This document shows, piece by piece, positions 1 to 8,783 of a stretch of 64,000 nucleotides of DNA. Within the stretch, counting starts at the first letter, position 1. Each line of letters starts with the position of its first letter. The notes under the pieces are model-generated. The model saw nothing but the letters and a program-made list of their open reading frames with translations. It was not told the origin of the DNA and did not search any database. A program made the position numbers and the translations under genes. Source of the DNA: an uncultured Coriobacteriales bacterium (GTDB lineage Bacteria; Actinomycetota; Coriobacteriia; Coriobacteriales; UMGS124); assembly GCA_902464015.1 (NCBI GenBank), contig CABQHM010000004.1:1-64000 (forward strand). The letters run 5' to 3'.

Positions 1-434
1 GGGGTTCGCGCGGCCGCACTCACTGGGGTGCGGCGCGAGGGAGAACTATACACGCGCCTGCAGGGCGGTGGCAAGCGTGGGGGCGTCGTTACATGAGACG
101 TACACAAATTGGGGGATACTGTTTATTTATGCATGCTCTTCGGCCGGGGAAGGGCGTGTGCATAGCGGAGCGGCCGTACCCACCCCTGACGCCCCGCAGC
201 CGCGTGGCCCCTCGTGTATGCGACGGCGGCACGGTCACGGCGTGGGCAGCTCGGCCCATGCCGGCCTCGAGCATCTGGTGCTGCCCCCCGCCTTGCTCAT
301 AACGCAAGCGGCCCGCCACCCTTTATGGAAGACAGGCCGTCAATGTCTTACATATATATTTCATGCGCTCAAACCCGCGCATCAACGCAGGCCATCCAAT
401 TGGGGCACGACGCTCTGCCCCAGAACATAATGCA
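1..434. other. Left-edge non-coding stretch
   Basis: I see no convincing gene here: the short open frames lack ribosome binding sites and recognisable content. The first 40 bases contain a GC-rich inverted repeat around 13-35. A short stem (GGGGCA/TGCCCC, 402-421) lies just past the 3' end of the minus-strand surface-protein gene and could help end its transcript, although no T-run follows. No tRNA, rRNA or known riboswitch could be recognised. Confidence 0.4.
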
Positions 435-1883
435 TTACCGGGCGCGACGGCGAGCCAGGAGAAGCGCGGCCCCGGAAACCAAGAGCGCAGCACCTGCAAG
501 CAGGGCTTGGACGAGCACGACCACAGGCATTGAATCATCGGCAGTCTTAGGAATCGCGGAAGTCGGAGCAGAGGGGGCAGGCTTCACCGTTTCGGGAGTC
601 GGAGCGGGGGTCTCGCCCTCTGAGGTACCAGGTATCTCGGGCTTGTTGGCCTCATCAGGGGTTTGACCAGGCTCCGAACCATCGGAGTCGCCGCCCACGC
701 TGGGGGCCTGAGGCCCGCGGGTCACGGGCAGGGCGACCTGGTTATAGTCGGTCAGGCCGTCGAAGCCTATGCCAACCGTGCCAGTCTTCTCCTGCATCTG
801 CAGGTACTCGAGCGTCGCCGTGGAAAACACGGGGTAGTTGTGGTCGGGGACCTCGGAATCGGCGGCGGCGAAATCAGAATAGGCCAGGTCGCGTGCGAAT
901 ACCCTGAAGGTAATCGTGTACGTGGTTCCCGCTTCCAACGCAGCGGCGTCACGCGGATCAAGACCGCCTACGGTCCAAACAAGCGTGCCATCCTCGGAGA
1001 CCACGGCCGCAGGAGCGTCATCGAAGGCAACAGTCTGACCTGATGCGTCGGTCTTGGTGTATTTAAAGTCAGCAGGCTCACCATACAAGCCCGAGCCCTG
1101 CACCCACTTGCTCAACTTACAGGTAATTTTTCCGCCCTTTGTGTAATCGGTCGTGGTCTTGCCGAAAACAGTGCGGGAAGAATACTCAGCCTTGAACGAG
1201 AGGGACACATCAAACATGCCATAGGAATTTTGAGTCAGAACAGCCTCGTGAGCAGGCACGACAGGGTTTCCGACCTGCTCGTTGTCGGAATCGTCGGAGT
1301 CATCGGTAGCAATGTCTCCTTCGATTGCAGCAGAATCTCCCGAAGCAGCACCGCCACCGGAAGGCGCAGGGTTGGCATCGCCAGAGGCAGCGCCATCGCC
1401 AGCGGGCGGGACAACGGCGGCGTCACCGTCGGCGGGTGCGGCAGCAGCGTCGGCGCCAGTGGGGACGGCACCGGTGGCATTGTCACCATCAACAGACACT
1501 GCGGAAGAATCAGAAGAGCCGCCATCGCCAGTGGACGTTGCGTTTGCATTGCCGCCGACGGGCATATCGCCAGGAACCATGCCGTTAACAGGCGAAATAA
1601 CTGCATCGCTCGAAGCGAGATTACCGTAAACAGGCGCGGCGTCACCACTGCCAGGTGCCGCGGAATCGGCACCGACCGCCGGCCCTTGCCCGGTCTGGGT
1701 GTTTCCGAGACCATCCTCAGCTGCAGCAAGGCCGACCGATACAACAGGCGTCTCACCTGCGGAATTGTCGCTCACAGCAGCAGCCTCGGCCCAGGCGGGC
1801 GACGCTGCGGTCATACCTAAGAGTAGGCCCGCTGCCACACATGCCCCACGCCAACGACCAGAAAAATCAGCAGGTTTCACCAT
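435..1883 (-). CDS. Secreted cell-wall-anchored surface protein
   Basis: This 482-residue protein has a signal peptide (about residues 1-32, ending AWA). A long Ala/Gly/Asp-rich low-complexity region follows to about residue 205, then a folded segment (about 205-385) of beta-type composition, a Pro/Thr-rich linker, and a C-terminal sorting signal. That signal is IPKTAD at residues 444-449, then a hydrophobic helix and a basic RRRAR tail. The layout matches a sortase substrate with a variant LPXTG box; no sortase gene is present nearby. The ATG at 1883 follows a GGGGTGG ribosome-binding stretch. The acidic stalk suggests the middle domain is held away from the cell wall. Its function is unknown; an adhesin or binding role is inference only. 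Confidence 0.8.
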   Translation of the reverse strand: MVKPADFSGRWRGACVAAGLLLGMTAASPAWAEAAAVSDNSAGETPVVSVGLAAAEDGLGNTQTGQGPAVGADSAAPGSGDAAPVYGNLASSDAVISPVNGMVPGDMPVGGNANATSTGDGGSSDSSAVSVDGDNATGAVPTGADAAAAPADGDAAVVPPAGDGAASGDANPAPSGGGAASGDSAAIEGDIATDDSDDSDNEQVGNPVVPAHEAVLTQNSYGMFDVSLSFKAEYSSRTVFGKTTTDYTKGGKITCKLSKWVQGSGLYGEPADFKYTKTDASGQTVAFDDAPAAVVSEDGTLVWTVGGLDPRDAAALEAGTTYTITFRVFARDLAYSDFAAADSEVPDHNYPVFSTATLEYLQMQEKTGTVGIGFDGLTDYNQVALPVTRGPQAPSVGGDSDGSEPGQTPDEANKPEIPGTSEGETPAPTPETVKPAPSAPTSAIPKTADDSMPVVVLVQALLAGAALLVSGAALLLARRRAR

Positions 1884-1976
1884 TGTGCCACCCCGTCTCG
1901 GACGACATCGTAAAGAGCGTGCTCACACGAGATTATCGCCCCTTGGCGAGGTGCGTCAACAAGCAAAAGAGCAGAC

Positions 1977-2006
1977 GGGCCTGCCTTTTTCACACTCGGC
2001 AGGCCC
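1977..2006 (-). terminator. Probable terminator of the amidohydrolase gene
   Basis: A 9-bp perfect stem (GGGCCTGCC/GGCAGGCCC, extendable by wobble pairs) begins about 25 bases past the amidohydrolase stop codon. Read on the minus strand it is followed by a CTCTTTTGC stretch. It lies between two co-directional genes and probably separates their transcripts. Confidence 0.55.
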
Positions 2007-2032
2007 ATCTGACTCCCCCTTATTTTGGATTA

Positions 2033-3352
2033 CTATTGCGCCAAAATCTCCTTGTCGCAGGCATCGAGGGCCTCATCGACACCGGGCAGGGGTTTGATCT
2101 GAGGCTTGCGCATGATATTGCCGTCGCGGGCGACCATCGCGAGATGGCGCAGGTTGGCCAGGTCGTCGAGAGGGTTGCGCTCGGTCACGATGAAATCGGC
2201 CTGCTTGCCGGGCTCGATGGAGCCCACCTGGTCGGCGATACCAGCGATGCGAGCGTTGCCCAACGTGGCCGTATGCAGGGCAAACGCATTGGAGACCTCG
2301 CAGAAGTGAGCGAAGTAGCGTACCTCGCGCCACATGTTGTAATGCGTGATGAAGGGGCAGCCCGTGTCGGTGCCCAGGCCCACGGGGATGCCGTCGGCCA
2401 GGCAAGCGCGGGCGCACTCGCGCACGCCGTCAAACACAATGCGGCCGTTCTTGCGTCCCAGCTCGCCGCAATGGCTCACCTCGAGCGGGAAAAGGGCATA
2501 GGGAATGGCGGGCGAAAGCGTGCAGATAAGAGCGGCTCCGCGCTCATGGAAGAGCCGCAGGATCTCAGGCGTGGGGACAGCGCCGTGCTCAATGGTGTCC
2601 ACGCCGTTCTCGAGGGCCACGCGCACGCCCTCGGTGCTCTCAACGTGGGCGGCAACGATCTTGCCCAGGCTATGCGCCTCATCGCAAGCGGCCTTGACCA
2701 GCTCAGGGGGCATGCGAAGAGCACCTGGCTCACCTTCGGCCGTGGCGTCCATCACGCCTCCCGTAATCATGAGCTTGATGATGTCGGCACCCGATTCGAC
2801 GGCACGGCGCACGTCGGCCGCGGCCTCCTCGGGGGTCGTCGCCTCAGTCGCAAGAGACCCGGCGAAGTGGCCGCCCGGCACCGAAACGCCCGTATTAGCT
2901 GCGATGATGCGCGGTCCAGCAACCTTGCCAGCCTCTACCGCGTCGCGCACGCGACCGTCGATGTCAAACAGGCCACCCACGGCGCGCAGCGTGGTGACGC
3001 CGCTCTTGAGCTCGGTGGCGGCATACTTCTTCGCCATCTTATAAAAGAGGTGCTTGACCAGGCGATACTTGCCCAGCTTGTCCATAAGGCCCTTGTAGTC
3101 CACGGGCTTGGCATTGGGCTTGGGAGCCTTGCCTTCGCTTGCCAGGTGCACATGCATGTTGACCAGGCCAGGCATGATGTAACCGCCCGCCAGGTCGATG
3201 CGAACGCAGCCTGAAAGATCGAGCTCACGCTCGGGCGCCACGGCTTCGAACTTGCCGTCGGACACCACCACGACCAGGCCCTCGCGCGGCTTCATGTCCG
3301 CAGAGCCATCGAGCACATACCCGTTTACCAGCGCATAGCGTGAAGCAGCCAT
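2033..3352 (-). CDS. Amidohydrolase family metal-dependent hydrolase
   Basis: This 439-residue protein has the features of the imidazolonepropionase/Xaa-Pro-dipeptidase-like branch of the amidohydrolase superfamily. An N-terminal beta-sandwich part is followed by HVH at residues 67-69, then DIIKLMITGG (possible carboxylated-lysine metal bridge), an AAHVES histidine, a TIEHG histidine and the LGTDTG aspartate near the C-terminus. These supply a binuclear metal site for hydrolysing an amide, imide or lactam bond. There is no signal peptide, so it is cytoplasmic. The ATG at 3352 is preferred over an upstream TTG because an AGAGGGG box lies 7 bases ahead of it. The substrate cannot be predicted; cyclic amides, acyl-proline dipeptides or xenobiotic amides are all possible for this family. 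Confidence 0.85.
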   Translation of the reverse strand: MAASRYALVNGYVLDGSADMKPREGLVVVVSDGKFEAVAPERELDLSGCVRIDLAGGYIMPGLVNMHVHLASEGKAPKPNAKPVDYKGLMDKLGKYRLVKHLFYKMAKKYAATELKSGVTTLRAVGGLFDIDGRVRDAVEAGKVAGPRIIAANTGVSVPGGHFAGSLATEATTPEEAAADVRRAVESGADIIKLMITGGVMDATAEGEPGALRMPPELVKAACDEAHSLGKIVAAHVESTEGVRVALENGVDTIEHGAVPTPEILRLFHERGAALICTLSPAIPYALFPLEVSHCGELGRKNGRIVFDGVRECARACLADGIPVGLGTDTGCPFITHYNMWREVRYFAHFCEVSNAFALHTATLGNARIAGIADQVGSIEPGKQADFIVTERNPLDDLANLRHLAMVARDGNIMRKPQIKPLPGVDEALDACDKEILAQ

Positions 3353-3514
3353 AGCCAAACCCCTCTCGTGGACATCTTTTGCCGAGTATCCACACTAGTA
3401 AAGCACTTCGACGTGGCACTCGACAACCTCAATGCAAAGTCAGCCATCTCCAGGGCACGGCGCAGGCGCACCGCTTGCGCAAAACCGCCCCGCCGACTGC
3501 AAAGCCGCAGGCAT

Positions 3515-4987
3515 TTACTGTCTCATGGCACCCTGCTCAAGCCCACCTTTTGCAGCAAGGAGAACGAGCTCGCTTTGGGTGGAAACGCCCAGCTTGCGAT
3601 AGATGCTGCGCATGTGGGTGCGCACCGTGCTTTCCGAAATCAGGAGCGCTCCGGCGATATAGCGAGAGTTGTGGCCAAGAGCAAGCTGCTCGAGGACCTC
3701 TCGCTCTCGGTTGGTGAGGCCGCACTCCTCGGCAAGGCACGCAACCCGCTCGTCCTGGGCCTCCTCAAAGGCCGCATCATCAAGGACAACAACCTGACCA
3801 GAGACCGAATCGGCCTTATCTACCAGGAGTTCCCAGGCAACATAGCCTAAATCGACAAGGACGAGCGCATAGTAGGCATACGTCAGCACTCGCACCACCG
3901 GGCCGTTGAACTCGATTTCCGCCAGAGGCCCGTTGAGAGCGCTGCCCAAAAGCATCACCAAACAGCACGCGCACAGCACGGCGCTCGCCATGAGGGCGCG
4001 CCCCCTGCCTTGCACGGACGCAAGCGAAGCCAAGGCATACAACGACATGAACATCACCGGGACGAGGCTGAGGCTGGCGCCGAACATCGTGCCCAATACG
4101 GAGTCGGAGAGACTGCCGACAATAATCGCGACCGCGACGACGGCCGGGGCCGCGAGCTTGTCCACAATGAGTGTAAGGGGCGCCTTGGACTGCACGCAAC
4201 TCAGTACCACCGCCACAAGAGATGAAACGATGAGGGCCGAGAACTCACCGCGCATGATACGGCCGTCCACCTGCACCTCGGCGATTGTGCTGCACAGCAT
4301 GCAGACAAGCAGGCCGATTAAAGGCAGCCACAGTCCCGAAAAGGTGGATGATGCCCACTCGGCGGGAGCATCGGCACACTCCTTGGGGGCCGCGCCCTCA
4401 GATGCCGTTACCAGCGCACCGCTCTCAGTCGCATCGAAAGACCCGATGAACGCAGGGGCGCACGACCCCACAAGTGTGCAGAGGCACCAGCAGACCGCAG
4501 CCACAACCGGGTCGAGCAAAAGAACGACAAGAGCGATAAGGGCCGACCCGATGGCAGCCAAGCCGCCATGAAACAGAATCGAGCGAAAGCCTATGTTGTA
4601 ACAGGCCAACCATGCCATGAAGAGTGGGATGAGGCAGCATCCCATGACTGCACCCAACGCCCCCAGCACGCCGGTGGAAACCTCCTGGGCCGCAACGGCG
4701 AGCCTCCAAAACCCCACCTGGGCCATGGAGTAGATTACAGCGGCGGCCAGGGCGCGGCGGCGCGTGAGATGACAGACCACGCCACGGACACCGGGAACAA
4801 GGATGAACACGAGACCCGCAAGCGCACAGGCGACGAGCATGAAGACCGCCACGGTACCGAATGACTCGGGCGCATCGGTGATGTCGCGAACAACGCGGAG
4901 ATTGGCGACGAACACGTCCAGGGTCGCCAAAAATGGAGCCAGCAGCAGCAATTGCGGCCGAAACGCCAGGCGCTCCTCTTTCTCCAT
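3515..4987 (-). CDS. Membrane-bound LuxR-type regulator
   Basis: This protein of about 490 residues has an N-terminal part of roughly 10-12 hydrophobic segments and a C-terminal LuxR/FixJ-type helix-turn-helix (from LTNREREVLEQLALGH, with the recognition helix around SESTVRTHMRSIYRKLGV). There is no receiver domain, so it looks like a one-component sensor that binds ligand in or near the membrane and DNA in the cytoplasm. The ATG at 4987 has a GGGGGTAGGT box just upstream and is preferred over one 12 bases earlier. It is divergent from the Tat flavoprotein at 5226, its likely target. The family is greatly expanded in Eggerthellaceae beside reductase genes; the specific ligand is unknown. Confidence 0.85.
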   Translation of the reverse strand: MEKEERLAFRPQLLLLAPFLATLDVFVANLRVVRDITDAPESFGTVAVFMLVACALAGLVFILVPGVRGVVCHLTRRRALAAAVIYSMAQVGFWRLAVAAQEVSTGVLGALGAVMGCCLIPLFMAWLACYNIGFRSILFHGGLAAIGSALIALVVLLLDPVVAAVCWCLCTLVGSCAPAFIGSFDATESGALVTASEGAAPKECADAPAEWASSTFSGLWLPLIGLLVCMLCSTIAEVQVDGRIMRGEFSALIVSSLVAVVLSCVQSKAPLTLIVDKLAAPAVVAVAIIVGSLSDSVLGTMFGASLSLVPVMFMSLYALASLASVQGRGRALMASAVLCACCLVMLLGSALNGPLAEIEFNGPVVRVLTYAYYALVLVDLGYVAWELLVDKADSVSGQVVVLDDAAFEEAQDERVACLAEECGLTNREREVLEQLALGHNSRYIAGALLISESTVRTHMRSIYRKLGVSTQSELVLLAAKGGLEQGAMRQ

Positions 4988-5024
4988 ACCTACCCCCATC
5001 CACGGCGCATATATCCGGAAGTGA

Positions 5025-5062
5025 TTCTACTCGACTTTCCGCCCCCGTGGCCCACAGTAGAA
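5025..5062. promoter_or_regulatory. Inverted repeat in divergent LuxR/reductase interval
   Basis: The arms TTCTACT (5025-5031) and AGTAGAA (5056-5062) form a perfect 7-bp inverted repeat centred in the 238-bp space between the divergent LuxR and flavoprotein genes. The position suits an operator for the neighbouring regulator. The functional role is inferred from placement only. Confidence 0.35.
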
Positions 5063-5225
5063 AAAATGAGCTTTACCTGCCCAAACGACATCGTCTACCA
5101 CAAACGGACGATGCATTTACCACACCTGGCCGATACTCAGAATCCAATGCCGAGACCTATTGTCGCAATTGCACCGGCAGAAGAGCCGGCACAGGACATC
5201 TACCGAATTCATCGGGAGGCACATC

Positions 5226-7292
5226 ATGAGCGCAACGAACAACACGGTCACACGTCGCGGTTTTGTAGCCGGGGCAGGCGCCATCGCCGCTGGGGCCGCA
5301 ACCGTTGGCAGCGCGGCAATCGCGCTGGCGGATCAGGCTGCAGACACCACGGCAACCACCGAGCTGTCCGGCTCCGCAAAGGCTTCGCGCAACTGGGGCG
5401 CCACCTACCCCTGGACAGAAGAGCCCACCGCCATTGCCGACGCCGACGTCGAGGAAGAGATTGACGCCGACATTGCAGTCGTCGGCCTCGGCGTGGCAGG
5501 TGTGGCCGCCTTCCGTGCCGCAAGCGAGCAGGGCGTGACGGTCGTCGCCGTGGAAAAGGCGGCCGAGCCTAGCGTTCGCTCCTCGCAGTATTGCTACATC
5601 AACGGCACGCGCACCGAGGCCCTCGGCCTTGCCAACGTCGACGAAGACGAGGTCATCAAGGCCGAGTGGAACGAGTCGTGCCAGTTTGCCAACTACGCCG
5701 TCATCCGCAACTTCGTGCGCCACGAGTCCGAGGTCATCGACTGGTGGATCGACGGCGACCCGGACTGCTACATCCCCGAGGAGCCCGTGCCGTTCAGCTT
5801 CGGCGACCCCAACGCCCCTCACACGGTGAACGGCGGCGTCGACCTCTCGGTAGACTACAACGCCGAGTCGCAGGCTTCCTACCCCACGCGCATCTCCTTC
5901 GGCAACCACGCTGGCACGGTGAACGCAAACCTCGAGCGCGGCCAGGAGGCTGGAGGCACCACCTACTTCGGCCACTTTGCCGAGCAGCTCATCATGGACG
6001 AGGGCCGCTGCGTGGGCGTGTATGCCCGCAACGCCGAGACCGGCAAGTACAAGAAGATCAACGCCGCCATGGGTGTCATCATGGCATGCGGTGGCTGTGG
6101 CAACAACGCCGATATGGTCAAGGCGCTCTACCCCATCGCGGCCGAGAACAACAACCTGCCCACCTGGACGAGCTTCGACGTTGAGGGCAACCCCACGAAC
6201 ACCGGTGACGGTTACAGGATGGGCTACTGGGCAGGCGCCGGCTTCAGCCAGAACATGTGCGCCATGACCCACGTCATGGGCGGCCCCAACGACGTCGCCA
6301 ACATGGAGACCTCCTCGGGTTGCACCTCCCAGCACCTGCGCCTCAACTACAACGGCCAGCGCTTCATGAACGAGGACACCAACGTCTCCGACTGCGAGCT
6401 GGCCTTCGACCGTCAGCCCAAGAAGAAGGCATTCCTCATCTTCGACTCCCACTTCGGCGAGCAGATTGTCAACTGCGTCACCGAGTTCAGCTACACCATG
6501 GACGAGTGGGATGCCAAGGTCGACAACGAGACCGTCTTCAAGGCCGACACGCTTGAGGAGCTCTTTGCCGCCATCAAGGCCTATGACGACGACTTCGAGG
6601 CCGACAACGCCATTGCTTCCGTTGAGCACTACAACGAGCTGTGCGAGGCCGGTTACGACGAGGACTTCGGCAAGCAGGAGAAATACCTCTTCCCCGTCGT
6701 CGACGGTCCCTTCTACGCCCAGCGCATGGGCATCGGCCTCATGCTGACCACCATGGGCGGCCTGAACTCTGACGAGTACGCGCACGTTCTCACACCCGAC
6801 TACCAGGTCATCCCCGGCCTGTACGCCTGCGGCAACATCCAGGGCGACCGCTTTGCCGTGAAGTACCCCTTCAAGCTCGCCGGCGCATCCCACGCCATGG
6901 CCGTGTACTACGGCAACGTCGCCGGCAACGTCGCGGCCTCCGGCGACGCGGCCAACTACAAGGCAAAGGTCTACCAGGACGCCTCCGCCGAGAGCACCGG
7001 CGTCTCCGCCGAAAGCGCCACGCTGGCCGACGGCACCTATGAGGGCACCGGCAAGGGCATTGGCGGCAACGTGCCCGTGACTGTGACGATTGAGGGCGGC
7101 AAGATCGCCTCCGTCGAGGTCGGCGACAACTCGGAGACCGACGGCATCGGCACCAAGGCCATCGACCAGCTCCCCGAGAAGATCGTGGCCGCCAACGGCA
7201 CCGAGGGTGTCGACACCGTGGCCGGCGCCTCTGTCACCTCGAGCGCCATTTTCACCGCCGTTGAGGACTGCCTGACCCAGGCAGCGAAGTAA
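5226..7292 (+). CDS. Tat-exported FAD/FMN reductase, C-terminal FMN domain
   Basis: This 688-residue flavoprotein belongs to the fumarate-reductase/flavocytochrome c superfamily. It starts with a twin-arginine signal (TRRGFVAGAGA), then a Rossmann FAD-binding motif (GLGVAG, residues 88-93), a long FAD/substrate domain, and a C-terminal FMN_bind domain (about 600-688). That domain contains DTVAGAS (663-669), matching the flavinylation motif used by ApbE, with Ser in the acceptor position. No heme domain is present. The usual HGxNRLxGN signature carrying the fumarate-reductase arginine is not visible; the equivalent region reads GDRFAVKYPF, so the acceptor is probably not fumarate. The ATG at 5226 follows GGGAGG. 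A strong terminator follows, so the gene is likely monocistronic and controlled by the divergent LuxR protein. Confidence 0.88.
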   Translation: MSATNNTVTRRGFVAGAGAIAAGAATVGSAAIALADQAADTTATTELSGSAKASRNWGATYPWTEEPTAIADADVEEEIDADIAVVGLGVAGVAAFRAASEQGVTVVAVEKAAEPSVRSSQYCYINGTRTEALGLANVDEDEVIKAEWNESCQFANYAVIRNFVRHESEVIDWWIDGDPDCYIPEEPVPFSFGDPNAPHTVNGGVDLSVDYNAESQASYPTRISFGNHAGTVNANLERGQEAGGTTYFGHFAEQLIMDEGRCVGVYARNAETGKYKKINAAMGVIMACGGCGNNADMVKALYPIAAENNNLPTWTSFDVEGNPTNTGDGYRMGYWAGAGFSQNMCAMTHVMGGPNDVANMETSSGCTSQHLRLNYNGQRFMNEDTNVSDCELAFDRQPKKKAFLIFDSHFGEQIVNCVTEFSYTMDEWDAKVDNETVFKADTLEELFAAIKAYDDDFEADNAIASVEHYNELCEAGYDEDFGKQEKYLFPVVDGPFYAQRMGIGLMLTTMGGLNSDEYAHVLTPDYQVIPGLYACGNIQGDRFAVKYPFKLAGASHAMAVYYGNVAGNVAASGDAANYKAKVYQDASAESTGVSAESATLADGTYEGTGKGIGGNVPVTVTIEGGKIASVEVGDNSETDGIGTKAIDQLPEKIVAANGTEGVDTVAGASVTSSAIFTAVEDCLTQAAK

Positions 7293-7337
7293 CGGTAACC
7301 GCAACCGCCCGACGAAAGCCAGGCGGCGGTTAACCGC

Positions 7338-7389
7338 AAGGCCCGGAAAGCCAGAGGACGTCGTGTCCAACGGCTTTCCGGGCCTTTTT
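7338..7389 (+). terminator. Rho-independent terminator
   Basis: A perfect 15-bp stem (AAGGCCCGGAAAGCC with GGCTTTCCGGGCCTT) closes a loop of about 19 bases and runs into TTTTTC, 45 bases after the flavoprotein stop codon. It may also serve the minus-strand anti-sigma gene that converges on it. Confidence 0.9.
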
Positions 7390-7503
7390 CATGCGCGAAA
7401 CGAGATGCGGTGTTAAGGCCGAACGAGAACGTTCGCGAACTTGCCGCAGGGAGCTGACGGCCGCAGTTCCCTGCGGATACCGGCCACAACGCCACAGCGC
7501 CCG

Positions 7504-8271
7504 CTAATCAGAGGAGTTTTCCTGGCTGTGTCCGCGGCCCTGTCCATGTCCGGCGCCGTCGCCATGCCCCTGTCCCCGGCCGTTGCCCAAACCCGCTCCT
7601 CGTCCATGGCCCGAACCGGCGCCCTGACCAGCCGAGCGGCACATGGCCGCGCACGATGCGCCCTCGGCAGCCCGGCGACATCCGCCTAGCACGTCTTGCT
7701 CCTGGGATTGATTGGGGCTTTCCACCACAACAAGCAGGCCTTCCGCTCCGGACAACTCGGCGAGGACAGACTCGTCCGCCATGAGACGCGCGAGCGCCTC
7801 CTCATAGTTGAGGCCGAAGAGGCCCAGGTCCTGCACGGTGCGCTGCATGTCGGCATCGGCGCACGACACGCGCACAACGGTGCCCCAGCGGTTCAGGCCC
7901 AACCGCACCCGCGCAAGCTCGCCGAGCTCGACGCTCGCCGTCTCATGGGCGAAAGCGAGCGTGGCCGCGCCCGCACACCCAACAGCCAGGCAAGCGGCCA
8001 TGAGCTGGACGAAGTGGCGACGGGTGGGTCGGGCGGACGCCTTGCCGGGACGCGAGGCCGAGCCTTCGCCATCCAGCACGCGCCAGCCCTGCTCGACCGG
8101 GGCCGCTTGGCTCGCGGACTCGCCGGGTACCGGGACGTCGGGCGACCCCGTCTGAGCGGCACGTGCCTGTTGGATGCGGCCCATGGTTGCCTGGGCAAGG
8201 CCCGCGGGCATGCGCTCCTCGGAAAGCAGCTCGTTTATGGCTTGTTCTTCTCGGGAGTCATGCATGGTCAT
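7504..8271 (-). CDS. RsgI-like transmembrane anti-sigma factor
   Basis: This 255-residue protein overlaps the stop codon of the ECF sigma gene in an ATGA arrangement, implying translational coupling. A cytoplasmic N-terminal region (1-85) precedes one membrane helix (about 86-108) introduced by TRRHF. After it, residues 111-184 resemble the extracytoplasmic middle domain of RsgI-type anti-sigma factors (VELGELARVRLGLNRWGTV, GLNYEEAL, LLVVVES). The C-terminus has three cysteines (198, 207, 211) and a Gly/His/Arg-rich tail (213-250) with repeated GHG and GRG units. The tail could bind metal or be disordered. Predicted role: hold the adjacent sigma factor at the membrane until an envelope signal arrives. 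The N-terminal part is short for a canonical anti-sigma domain, so family assignment rests mainly on the middle domain and gene order. Confidence 0.7.
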   Translation of the reverse strand: MTMHDSREEQAINELLSEERMPAGLAQATMGRIQQARAAQTGSPDVPVPGESASQAAPVEQGWRVLDGEGSASRPGKASARPTRRHFVQLMAACLAVGCAGAATLAFAHETASVELGELARVRLGLNRWGTVVRVSCADADMQRTVQDLGLFGLNYEEALARLMADESVLAELSGAEGLLVVVESPNQSQEQDVLGGCRRAAEGASCAAMCRSAGQGAGSGHGRGAGLGNGRGQGHGDGAGHGQGRGHSQENSSD

Positions 8272-8753
8272 CCCAGGGCCTTTCTCAGCTGCTTCTTGCC
8301 GCGCGCCACCCACGAATACACCGTGTTCACAGGCACGCCCATCATCTTCGCGACCTCACCGGCACGATATCCTTCGCACACTGTGAGATACAAGGCCTGA
8401 CGCTGCTCGCCGGGCAAACGGCCCAGGGCCTCCCCCACCTCCCACAGAGAAGCCTGGGGGTCCTGGGCGAGTTCGAGGGGAGCCGGACGTTCGTCGAGCT
8501 CATCGAGGCTTTCCACCGTATGGGAGCGAGAGCGGAGCACATCCACGCAATGGTTGGACGCCACGCGCAGAAGCCAGGCCCGCTCGTGTTCGGAACTCTG
8601 GAATGCGACGTCGTGGTGAGTCGCATATTTGAGGAACGTCTCTTGGAAGGCATCCTGCGCATCGGCGCGGGCCCCCAGGCGCATGAGGCAGACCCGCCAT
8701 ACGGCATCGCCATGCTCTGCAATGGCACGCTCTATGCTCGCGTCGTCTCGCAT
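8268..8753 (-). CDS. ECF RNA polymerase sigma factor
   Basis: This 161-residue protein has sigma-70 region 2 (DAVWRVCLMRLGARADAQDAFQETF followed by ERAWLLRVASNHCVDVLRSR) and region 4 (LPGEQRQALYLTVCEGYRAGEVAKMMGVPVNTVYSWVARGKKQLR), joined by a short linker, the size and layout of extracytoplasmic-function sigma factors. It is the middle gene of a minus-strand unit: the Cys-rich secreted protein stops 30 bases upstream, and the anti-sigma gene overlaps downstream by ATGA. This order suggests the secreted protein is part of the regulon or of the sensing device. The start has no strong alternative. Confidence 0.88.
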   Translation of the reverse strand: MRDDASIERAIAEHGDAVWRVCLMRLGARADAQDAFQETFLKYATHHDVAFQSSEHERAWLLRVASNHCVDVLRSRSHTVESLDELDERPAPLELAQDPQASLWEVGEALGRLPGEQRQALYLTVCEGYRAGEVAKMMGVPVNTVYSWVARGKKQLRKALG

Positions 8754-8783
8754 GCTATCGGCGTCTCCCTTTTGCCGCGGGCG

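Noticed and set aside
5226..7292. Simple annotation as fumarate reductase.
   Set aside because: The superfamily is right, but the arginine signature expected for fumarate reduction is not visible in this protein or its five relatives, so I left the substrate open.
5157..7370. Long open frame on the minus strand opposite the flavoprotein (over 700 codons).
   Set aside because: It is antisense to a gene with clear motifs, signal peptide and ribosome binding site. High-GC codon bias routinely leaves the complementary frame open, and the translation is low-complexity Gly/Val/His/Asp without domains.
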